Assembly (NCBI GenBank): GCA_003439945.1
Contig: QVRM01005471.1
Location: 124,001 to 188,000 of the forward strand
From: Dermanyssus gallinae
Lineage: Eukaryota; Arthropoda; Arachnida; Mesostigmata; Dermanyssidae
DNA: 64,000 bases
Direction: 5' to 3'
Position numbers and translations under genes: made by a program. The first letter of the stretch is position 1, and every line of letters starts with the position of its first letter. A model generated the notes under the pieces. The model did no database searches. It was given only the letters and a program-made list of their open reading frames with translations, and was not told the origin of the DNA. Below, in pieces: positions 38,501-49,704 of this stretch.

Positions 38501-40200
38501 AACCCAGTTATTGAGCAATCGCTCACTCTGGAGCAGCACCACATGAATTCGCCGTTTACGGTGGAAGAAGTTGTGCAGATCTTGCGCGGGCTACCCAAGA
38601 AAAAGAGTAGTGGTCCTGATGGGATCTATTACGAACATTGGGCTGAGTCGTCCGATGTTTTAGCAGGGGAGCTTTGTAAGCTGTTTAATCAGATACTCAG
38701 CGCGGGACATATACCCCAGGTTTGGCACGAGGCCAGGCTTACTCTGCTATTCAAGGGCAAAAACGGTGACTATGTAGACGATCCAAATCTCTACCGGGGT
38801 ATCGCGTCGGAACGCACTCTCAAGAAAATCTTCGCCAAGTTTATTATTTCGAGTGTGCTTCCAACTGTGGAGAAGGCCTTACCTCCGGAGCAATTCGGAT
38901 TCAGGAAGGGTCGAGGTACACAGGACGCAATCCAAGTACTCCAGTCGGAAGTTGAACGGGTGTTGCCTGTGCCTGGGGGCCACTTGTACGCCGTCTTTAT
39001 TGATTGTGTCAAGGCCTTCGACAAAGCTCCCCGTCACCTACTAGTCGATTCATTTTGACATGCTGGGGTGGGTGGTTTTTTTCTACGAGTGCTCTTTAGC
39101 TTGTTTGCTAAAGCCCGCCTTGAAGTAAACGTAAGGGGCGAGGACACCTTGCAGCTGAGTCAAAACGTAGGGACCTCTCAAGGGGACCCTCTCAGTTGCC
39201 TGGCATTCTCCTTGCTCATCGCAGACCTAGCCCGCCATGTACGGGAGGAGTTTAGAAACCCCGTCGTCATGTATGCGGATGAGATCGTAGTGGCCCACCG
39301 GGACCGCGGTGCCATTCGTCGAATTGTCGGCGACGTAGAAAGTTACCTTCATTGTAAGGGTCTTCAAATAAATTCGCGGAAGACGAAAGCCATGAAGTTT
39401 CGCCGTGGGGGTCGATTGGCTGCCGCAGACATAATACCCTGTTGTGGCTAACCGCTGGAGTTTGTCAACTCCTTCCCGTATTTGGGTCTGGGACTACACT
39501 ATACGGGAACGACCTTTACCCAGCACATCAGCGACAGATGTCGGGCGGCTATTGCCTCTATTCACACAGAGGTGAGAGACCCTCGACGACTGTCTCTGAG
39601 TGCGGCCGTGCGTCTTTTTGAGCTTAAGATTCTGCCAATGTTGAGCTACAGCCTCTCAGCGGCAAATTTTGCGCAGCTAGAGAGATGTTTCACAATATAT
39701 ATGAAGCGGGTTCCTTGCTTGCCGCGGACGGCAAGAAGCCGCTTCGTGTACCTGCTGGCGGTTTGCGGGCCGGCAGTGGAAACAATCAGAGTCAGGCTTA
39801 GGTCACCTATTACAGGACCACTTCAGCAATTTTTGTTGGAGTGGCAGGGAAAATTGACCGAGGCCTCGGCAGAGGTCGCGCAGTTAGATGTGTACCTCGT
39901 CAGGGAGCTTTGGGATGGAATGGCATGCACTAGCCGGCACGTGTACACAAGGTACATTGTGCACGGCTATCATCACTTGGTATGTTTGACCAAAGGATTT
40001 CACCAAGTTAGCGATCAATGTCGTTGCCGGTTCTGCTCGCAGATATGCGCTAAATACCACGTAGCGAGCTGTCAGACCCATCGGCGGTCTTTGCACTTTT
40101 TCGCCCGGTGGGACGGTCGCTAAAGTGTTCAAACTTTATATAATGAACTGTATTGTAATTATGTAACATCTTAAAATGCTATGTTATTGCGAAATAAACA

Positions 40201-40239
<39 letters not shown>

Positions 40240-43200
40240 ATCATATCTGAAACGAGCGGCGTCTGCTGGCGCGCTCCAAAATGACTCATACTGCGGCGCC
40301 AAATGCTCAACGCTCGAGATCGGAGATGTCGTGCGTAACAATGTGAGCAACATACCCCGATAAGCTGTCTAAGTTGTGATGTCCGGACTCAGCTACTAGC
40401 TGTAGGTGAACACAGGCGCTCGGTTAAGTGTCACACATCTACGAGAAGATCAGCAAAAGCCGTACTTGAAACAAAACAAAGCGAGCGGAGAAAGGACAGG
40501 CTCACAAAGCTGATGGAAAGTGCGGCGAATGACGTCGACCACGGAGGTGGTGAGGAGTATATGGAGGAAATGTGCACGGACACGTCGCACGACTCTCCCC
40601 CGGAGAAAGTGACTGCCGAGTTTGAGTTACCTCCAGACGATAGCAGAGCTTGGCAGATTGTCGCTACAAGGAAGGAAAAGTCGGTAAAAGCTGCTATGAA
40701 GAAAGTAGCCAGAGAAGCGACAACAGGAGATCCTTTTAGTACAAAGAGTAATAGTCGTCTGACTGTCGGCGACAAAGGCAATGAATGGCGACCGGAAATC
40801 ATTTTCGAGAGCCCAAATGATCCTGAGGGTCTAAAAAAGTAGAGTTTACTAAAGATTTATACTGAAATAAGAGCAACGATACATACCACGCATGCTCGTT
40901 TCACAACACAGGGTAAAGTTGCGATTCGGATCGCGCAGCCAGAGGATGAAACGGTGGCTAGGGCACTTACAAGCGTACGCGGAATAACAGTGGCTCCGCT
41001 TACCGATACGAGTGCATTCTGGGGACGCATCAGCGGAGTAAACACACAATTCCAGGAAGATGATCTACTAGAGTGTCTGAAAGAGCAAGGCGTAGGTGAA
41101 GTAAAACGAGAAAAATACACGGCCGCAGACGCCAATACGGCCGACAACAAAGCAAAACAGGTTTGTGGAGATGAACCCAGGCGCCAATCTCCTAAAGATG
41201 CTACACAACAACATACGCCGCGATTAATCAACGGCTTCTTAAAGATACTTGGATTATTTAGGCCACTTATTTCTGAATGGCTAAAGAAGAATTCAGTTGT
41301 CGATCATTTACTTCATTTTCTAGAGTCTGAACCAGGAAAAGCGTTTCTGACCTCTGTGTTCGAGGGCTCAGACGTAAACACCCTTCTCCCTCTTTCAGAA
41401 ACTAAGCCAACGACTAGTCCATCATCGAAATGATCAGTCAACCTTCACGTCATTCCAAAAGCGTAGATAACCGGGATATTCAGCAAATTCACACGTGGAC
41501 ACAGTTAACCCATACATGCGATCAATGTGGACGAGTGTTACGAACGTTGCAGGGCCTACGAGCACACACGACGCGGATTCATAGTCCAAATCGTTCCACA
41601 CTCACTTATAACAGAACAGAGCGACAGTCAAACCAGGTTCCGAAAGATCTTTCACGTGACTTGTCATTTAGCCCTGCACTGAACAATGATGTCCTCCTGC
41701 AACTTCTGGCCCAAACGCGCAAACACCTTCGGTTGATACGAACAATACCCAGGAGCGTCAGGGAACCATGCGCAGCAGCGTTTGCAAGAGCACTCGGTGA
41801 CTTCAACCGAAAGAAAGACGCAACATCATGGGTGAAACTCTTGTCAATACCAACACTAATCTTTGCCCTTTCGAGACATAAAACTGTTGACTCAACGCCA
41901 TGCCAGCAAATCCGACGTAACATAAGAAGCCTGGAAAATACTAAGCTGAAGATGTACCTCACAGAAGATACATATACAATAACGCATAGAACGAAAAGCA
42001 ATAAAGACCACCGCGAGGTGCGTGCGCTAATGTCTCCTGACGTTATCGCCCCCGTCGACCATAGCACAGAGGAGGAATTTAAGCGCAAGCAGCTTTCGCT
42101 TGATAATATTAGCAGCGATAATATAGAAGCAATGAATGAGCCTTCAATGGATAATCATAGACCTGTGTCAGAACTTCTAGTATTGGAGATAGTGGGATCT
42201 TTCGCGCTAGCTTTAAGAGCAGGGCTGGATGGCTTACCGCCTCGACACCTAAAAGATATGCTAGACCAAACGATTCCATCCTCAACAAGATTGTTGGAGC
42301 AGCTCGAAGTTTTCATGGAAAACGCAATGAATGGTAGACTACCACCGTTCTGCCTCTCGATCTTCTACGAAGCAAACCTTACTGCTCTTCGGAACCGAGC
42401 AAGATGGCTTAGCGGCAAAAGCCTTTGCCTTGCATTCGGGAGGCCTGGGTTCGAGACCCAGACCGGCCACTCTTAAATTGGTTTGCATGGTTTCCAATTT
42501 AGACAAGGTAAATGCCGGAGTGGATTAAACATTAGCCATGACATAAAAAAAACCGTACACGGGGATAGGCCTTACGTAAAAAAAAACAGGCTCTATACGC
42601 CAAGTTGCATGCGGACTGACCTTAAGGAGACTGGCAGCAAAGATAGCTTTGGCCACAAATAAGAGAGCAATACTCGCAGCGATAAAACCGCACCAGGTCG
42701 GTGTAGCAGTCAAGGGCGGAGCGGAAGCGGCAGTTCACGCCGCCCGAGCCTACGTTGAAGTAGAAGGACCGGCGCGCGTAATGGTTAAACTAGACCTTTG
42801 CAATGCGTTCAATTAAATCCGAAAAGATTTGCTTCTGCGGAAAGTAGAACAGCATGTTCCGGACCTACTGCCACTGGTCTGGCAAAGCTACAAAGAATCC
42901 TCACTGCTTTCCTGGGATACGATGACGCCTATCATTTCAGAAAATGGAGTTCAACAGGGAGACCCGTTAGGACCCGCGTTCTTTAGCCTTGGTATATTAG
43001 GCCTGGTCGCCCAAATGCAAAGCCCGTTAAACGTTTGGTACCTAGACGACGGAACACTCGGAGGACCGGCAGATATCGTAGCATCGGACATACGCCAAAT
43101 TAGAGAATTTCAATAACAAGGAGGCCTAGCTCTTAATGCAGAAAAATGCGAAGTTACTGCACGCACAATGACCAAAATATTAGAGATTCTACCTTCAGCG

Positions 43201-44241
43201 AGACAACTAGACAAAGCTGATATGGAACTACTAGGGGCCCCATTAGGCAGGCGAAGAATCCCTCAAGTGCTAAACGACCAAACAGCCTTTATCGAGGGCG
43301 TATCACCTTTGCTCAAGCGAATGCATCCACAAGCGGCAATGTGCGTGTGGAGATTCAGCCTGGGAGCACCCCGTTTAAACTACATACTTCGTAGTGCACC
43401 GACAGATCTCTGCCCAGATGAACTTGATGCATATGATACTTCTACCAGGGAGATCATGAGCGAGGTGCTGAACGTCAAGCTTAACGACGAGATATGGAAG
43501 ATGGCAAGTTTACCTATCAAGGAGAGTGGACTTGGCTTAAGAAGTGCAGTAGACTTGGCTCCAGTATGTTACGATGCTTCGCTGAACCAGTTCGGAGCTC
43601 TGTCAGAGTCGTTGGTAAGCCACGCGCAGCATGCGAAAATGAGGTCGATGCCTACGGTCTACACCTACTGAGTTGTCCAAAAAGCTCTGGAAGGATTTCA
43701 CGGCACAGGGAGTTAAATAAAATCATCAAAAGAGCTCTTAGGAAGGCGAGGTTGCCAGCAAAGCTAGAACCACGGGGCCTCGGACAAGACAACGACAAGA
43801 GACCTGAAGGCGTGACCATACCATTTTGGTCTCACGGCAAGTGCTTGGCCTAGGATGCTACAGTGTCCTGCACAGTAGCTCCATCGTATCTCAGCCATAG
43901 CTCTGTTAGCACAAGATGGGTAGCGGAGCACGCCGAACAGAAAAAGAGATGCAAATACGCAGACCGTGAAAAGCAGTATTCACTTCGTACCGGTGGCTAT
44001 GGAAACATTAGGACCCATTAGCAGTGGAACAGCAAAATTTATTCAGGATCTGGCCAGAAGAATGGCAGCAACAACGGGGGATCAGCCAGAAGGCGAATAT
44101 CTGAGCCAGCTTCTGTCTCTCGCGGTGTGTAGAGGCAATGCCGCTTCTATAATCGGCGCCATGGGATGAACAGTTAAATACGTGCTTGAATCGACGCGAC
44201 ACGTTCGAACCTCACAACTGTACTCAGATAACACAATTACA

Positions 44242-44335
<94 letters not shown>

Positions 44336-47300
44336 CTACGCACGTTTTCCACAGGTCAACACTGTAATAATTTGCAAGCATTTAACGAGGTGGCAAAGGA
44401 GATACTGAGTGAAGTTCTAAACGTGGCCCTTACCGACAGATCCCGGGAAAGGGCCACACTTCCTCTTAGCGAAGGATGATTGGGACTAAGGTCCGTGGCA
44501 GATTGCTTCGTTGTGCTACGCGGCCTCGATCATAGAGTTCTCGGGGCTTGCGGAGACGTTGTTAGAACCGGATGTTTATTCTGTGCTGCGCGGAAGGAGG
44601 GACGAAGCTAAGCTGGCAGCTAGACAATCGATAGACCCTGGCCCCTGGGAGCAACACCCCACACAGCATATGCTTGATGGCTACAAGTGTCAAACGATCG
44701 CTCGCACGATCTTAGATGACATCCAATCCCCGACAAAAAGAGCGGTATTAATAGCCACCCGAGATACTTTCAGTAGTGGCTTCCTAAGAGCACTTCCTTC
44801 ACCACAGCTGGGCATCATGCTGGACAACACCTCCTTCCGCATGATGGCTGCCCTGAGGATAGGCGCTTCCATATGTGAGCCATACGAGTGTAAGGCGTGT
44901 GGAAAAACAGTGGATGAGGACGGAGACGGCGTCACCATCTCGCCATGGTCCAAGAGCAAATGCCTGGTATGGGATGCCACGGTATCATGTACCGTCATAC
45001 TTGATACACAGCGCCACCAGGTCAGGGTGGGTTGCTGAACATGCCGAGATCGCAAAAAGAAGAAGCAAATACTCTGATTTAGGGAGGAGATATCACTTCG
45101 TACCCGTCGCCATGGAAACGATGGGCCCGATCAGCAAGAGCACAAGTATCCTCCTTAAAGCCCTAGGTATCAAAATTAGTGCTACCACGGGTGACCAGCG
45201 CGAGGGCGAGTTTCTGCGTCAGCAACTCTCGCTCGCAGTGTGTAGGGAAAACGCCGCCGCCATCATCAACTCTATGGATTGAGAAGGGGGGGGGGGTGAG
45301 CCTACGCGGGTACACGTTTGGGTCCTACAATTGTAGGGAAATACTGAATAATGTAATAATAGTAATATATCACGCGTATAGTAACTTATTTAATTAAATA
45401 ACAAATATTTCCAAGATAACGGCAATTCAATATATGCAATACAAATAATGTGCGGAAGTTCAATGACAGTGCAGTCATTTTGACTAGAGTCAATCAAAGT
45501 TAAAACTGATGTCGTTAACAAGAGGAGACACCGACGAAAAAATAAAACTACGAAAAAAAAATTTACGCTTTTTGAAGGCCGAAAAATCGGGAATGGCAAC
45601 AATGGTGGGAGGAATTCTATTCTAAACAATAAATGAGTGATAACGTGGTCCATTCTCCAGAAGGCGTGTTGGCGAAAGAGTAATGGCGATGTAAGGTCGT
45701 CTGTTTCGGAAGAGGTATGATGCAGCAATAGAGGGTGCGATCTGGAAAAGGTCGCCAGTCTTTATAAGATTGTCGATAATTTTGTAAACAAAAAGGGTAG
45801 CTCGAAAACATATCAGCTGCTTCACATTAAAACCACAGTGCTCTTTAGGCAGGAAGCCGACAGAATTTCTGGGTGGCAGACCAAATATAGCACAAATTGA
45901 TTTGTTTTGCAGAGACTGAAGGGTGACAATGACACGTTGGAAAGTCCCACCCCAGTCTACACTACAGTAGCAGAGGTAGCTCTACTAGCGCTTCATACAC
46001 CAAGACGAAAATAGAGCATCGAAGCTCACGATGTCGAATATGGGCGACTGCAGCAACAACAGGTGCAAATTTATGTTGGAGTATGTTAGCATGGCTGTTC
46101 CACGTCATACGCTCATTGAAGATAAAGCCCAGGTAGGTGATATTGGGGGACAGCTCTAGTAGGATACCATCCATAATTAAGTCGCCCAAAAGTACAACCC
46201 AGAGTGCTCTTTTCCAGACGTCTTACTTTTCCATAACCTTCTCCAGGGGTGGCCATTTCTGTAGTGTTGATATTTATGTGAAAGTTGCAAAAAGCATCAC
46301 AAAGAACTGCCAATGCTTCCGTTTGCTATATCAAAACAAGCCTGTAAGTTATCTTTAGATAAAGAGAAAAGCAGAGTGCAGTCATCAGCATAAGATACCT
46401 CACGTATACTGGACAATATATCTTTATATTCTATCTAGGCTCCGTAGAGCAATGTTGATATAACATATAAACAGAAAAGGCCCTATCATAGATCTCTGAG
46501 GTATACCAAGGTGCATAGAGAATTGACGGGATACGGCGGATTGACAAGTGACGGTAATTACTCAATCCCGAAGATTCGACCAAAACTAAGAATAACCACT
46601 AATATTAATGCCTAAGGACTGAAGGATTAAGATAAACATTTCAGAACCGACGCAGTCAAAGGCCTTGCTAGTATTAATAGCAATTGCGAGACATCCGTTA
46701 CTCTGGACGGAAGCCTCAAGGATAGTCTGGTAAATAATAGCATTAGCCGTATCGGTAGATCTTCTCGCACAAAAACCAAAATGTCTTGGCGAGAGGAAAT
46801 TAAGAGAGTCGCCGTCGTGTGCCGGTCTTCCCCCTCCTCGTGGCAGCTTGCACGACTATCTACTTCCCCTTTCAGATGTCTCCTTCTAACTTCGACATAA
46901 TTCGCCAACTACCGTAATTCAAGTAATCAAAAAGTGCAGAACCGATCTGAAAGGCGCAGCGACTAGTATACCTTCCGAAGTAACCAAAAATAGTATTTCT
47001 TTCTCGCTTTTGTGATTGCCTATATTTTTTATTTATCTATCAATACTGGAATCTTTCCACGCTGTTTTCAGATGGCCTGTTTAATTGCTCTTTACAAGGT
47101 GAAGGGATCCCGCCAAAATGCTGGCAGCTATCGGCCAATCTGCTTGACTCCATTTCTCGCCAAGGCATTTGAACGATGTGTATTGATGCAGATTTCGGCA
47201 CACGTCGACTCGAAATCTGCAAGGAAGACCTGCAACTGCCTAATCGCCAGTAGTCGCAAAATGTTGTGCCAGGGCGGAACAGACTTTAGCGGAAGCGTAT

Positions 47301-49670
47301 ACGGTGCTGCCTCCAGGTGCAGTGATAGACTCCGGAACATTTGCCTTTTGAGAACGGCCGGTCTTCTTATTGACATACTTCCCAAAAAAAAACCTCCTCT
47401 ATTAGTTTGCGATGGTACTCCTTGAATTCAGACTTAAGCAAAGCCTTTTGTCTGTATAACAACTTGCGGTGTTTCGCTTTCAGGTGTGGGTCTGGCTTAT
47501 CACGAACAGTCTTGCGTTCGACAAAGTCAACATCTTCTTTCAGGCGTAGGAGAGCAGATGAGCGCCAGATGCTGGAGGGCGGTTAACGGTTATGCACAGC
47601 CACTGAGGGGAAGGCTTGATCATAAATGCTAAATAGTTTAGAGTTAAAAGTTTCAACAGCTGTATCAGGATCGAGGGACATTAGACAATCAGACCTTTTA
47701 GCCGTCACCAGCTTAGTGGCAAACTAACCGTAGTTAAATTTGTTAAAGGTCCGCCTGGTCATCCTCTTTGAGAGACGCCGTACGGGAGTAGAGGCAAAGG
47801 TAGGCTTGAGAAGGAAACGACAGAATAGAGGGTGATTATCACAGAAGATTAGTGTTGAGATAACGATAGCGTCGTAATTATTAGATTAAAATAGAAGGGT
47901 GCCACCGCCATCGAGGCACACATGATTCAAGGCAGAGACTGACATCGGACGGGTTGCTTCCGTGATGATTTGAGTCAGTCCAAGGGGGCATGATCAGAAG
48001 TATAATCATTTGAATTTACAGCTAAAGTGTCTTGGTTAATGTCGCCAACAACAATCTGAGACCACCATCAGGTGAGCCTGCCAGCTCACCAAGTATATAT
48101 ATTAGCTTTTTAGCCTCAGAACGATTATTCGCAAAAACAGCTACGAAAAATATTGATGTCACATACCTCAGTAGAATCGCAAACATATACAAGAACACCA
48201 CTGCCATCCCTAGAAACACGCGAAGAAACGAAACGGCTGTAAGCCTCAATTTCATATAGACGCGCCTCGTGGGGGCCACGCCACGATTCAAAGATGCAAA
48301 CAAAGTCCGGGTAATCAAGTCTCTCGACGAGACTAATAATCGCAGAGAAACGTCCTCCGCCAAGAGCCTTTACATTACGAGCGTTCAAAGGTAGAGGGGA
48401 GAAATGGGAGAAGGCAGCCGCGATGTCATTAACAGTAAGAGTAGAGCAATTCTCACTTGCCAGCGTATCCCTATCTAGGTTACCAGTCGGATCAATCCCA
48501 ACAATAAAAAAAAGAAAACAAATATATTTATATATATATATTTTTTTTCTGAGCACTTGTGTGTGCAAAGCAGTAAAGATCACTAGAAAGAGCCCCACGA
48601 TAAAAAGACAACACGTCAAAATTATCATAAACACGAAATCAACAGAGACAGGTGAATTTGTGCCCAATTATCTATCTGTTGTGGCTATAACGTTGTTGTC
48701 GAACGGCGTCAATCCACACTATCTCCATTGTTCCCGTTATTGCTGATGTGGGCGCTGCTGCTGCCGCCGCCGCGGTGGCCGTCGTTGTTGTTGTTGTTGT
48801 TGCCATTGATTTCATACTGAGTTATGTTGTTGTTGGTTTTGTTGTCGTTGTTGTTACTGCCATTGTCGTTGCCGTTGTTTGCGCCGCCCTGAGACATGGT
48901 AAAGCTACCGATGCCAACTCTGCTATGAACAATTCTGCTGTTCTTATTGGTGCTGCCGCCGCTTCTAGCGCATCCAGCCACAGGTCGCGCAGGTAGTTGA
49001 CGACCACCATTTCCACATTTTTTTTTGTTGACGAACTTTTACGTTGTGGCGCGCGTTCGCTCAGTCGCATAACGCCGCCGCCGGCGACCACCACCCTCTC
49101 CGTGGTACAGAGAAGGTGATCAGAGGCGAAATGTGTAATATAGCGACCCTTCTGCCGGGCGCTCTTATAACGCTCGGCAGATTTTGCCACAAGCTCCTCT
49201 TTTAGTTTGAAATCAGAGAAGCAAACAGTTACCTCGGCCGACACAGGCCGGGCGTCGTCAATTCGATAAACATTGCTGACACTGGTGTCTCCAAGAGCAG
49301 GCAGAAGAGAGTTTAGGACATCGATCACTTTGCTTCGATTTCGGCGGTTGAGCGACTTGCCAAACAAACGCATATTTTCTTCGTTTGCACAAACCCTCTA
49401 CTCGAGCAACGACACCGACCTCTCGATGACGTCGACCCTTTGATCAACCTTCGTCACAAGATTAATTAACGGCGCTAGTTCATTATTAACACCACGCAAG
49501 ATTAGTTGTGCCATTGAAGCCAGGAGAGAAACGGTAAAACTGACCGCGGCCGCTGATAACTTGCGACAATTGGTACGGCAGAAGCCACAACAACAACAAC
49601 GACTACAACGACAACAACGAAAACAACGACAACAACAACGGCAACAACGACAACAACGACTACAACGACG

Positions 49671-49704
<34 letters not shown>

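Larger units (their letters stand above)
38250..40200 (+). mobile_element. Family A LINE (A3), best preserved family A copy
   Basis: 5'-truncated copy in host intron 1, antisense to the gene. Three open segments: 38258-39058 (266 aa, linker and RT fingers/palm), 39068-39451 (palm with [20 protein letters not shown] and [13 protein letters not shown]) and 39482-40123 (thumb, connection, Cys-rich end [14 protein letters not shown]). Breaks: a TGA at 39056-39058 and a TAG after CCG near 39449. The catalytic box at 39272-39283 is YADE, the second Asp changed to Glu. The 3' end runs into (TA)n at 40203-40238. Confidence 0.88.
40440..44241 (+). mobile_element. Family D two-ORF non-LTR retrotransposon, RLE-like (D1), with SINE insertion
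   Basis: Plus strand, host intron 1. ORF1 40513-41433 (one in-frame TAG). ORF2 starts at 41430 with an ATGA stop/start overlap and carries a C2H2 finger, RT fingers, RT palm with [16 protein letters not shown] and [11 protein letters not shown], and an RLE-like end (43640-44169). Lesions: SINE at about 42397-42583, stop at 42816-42818 (AFN then TAA), TAA at 43115, a deletion near 43640, and TAG before DATV. Ends in (AAT)n, as R4/Dong-type RLE elements do when in TAA repeats; that analogy is inference. Confidence 0.82.
45420..49560 (-). mobile_element. CR1-like LINE E with ORF1, endonuclease and RT; internal segment inverted
   Basis: Minus strand, intron 1. ORF1: coiled-coil-like block near 49490-49380 ([19 protein letters not shown]) and 49373-48990 ([20 protein letters not shown]). 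EN: 48390-48125 ([29 protein letters not shown]), DINQDT and SDHAP further down. Linker at 47400-47230 ([18 protein letters not shown]). [38 protein letters not shown] and [10 protein letters not shown] between 46800 and 46370; thumb [17 protein letters not shown] at 46139-46080; end [16 protein letters not shown]. The segment 46930-47215 is inverted. Many lesions. Confidence 0.75.

Noticed and set aside
42397..42476. C-terminal end of the 348-aa frame as part of the RT
   Set aside because: These residues are encoded by the inserted SINE.
44186..44479. Poly-Ile open frame
   Set aside because: Translation of the AAT/ATT repeat fused to element D2.
47012..47425. 137-aa plus-strand frame as an independent gene
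   Set aside because: First half is the inverted RT block of element E; second half is antisense to the element's linker.
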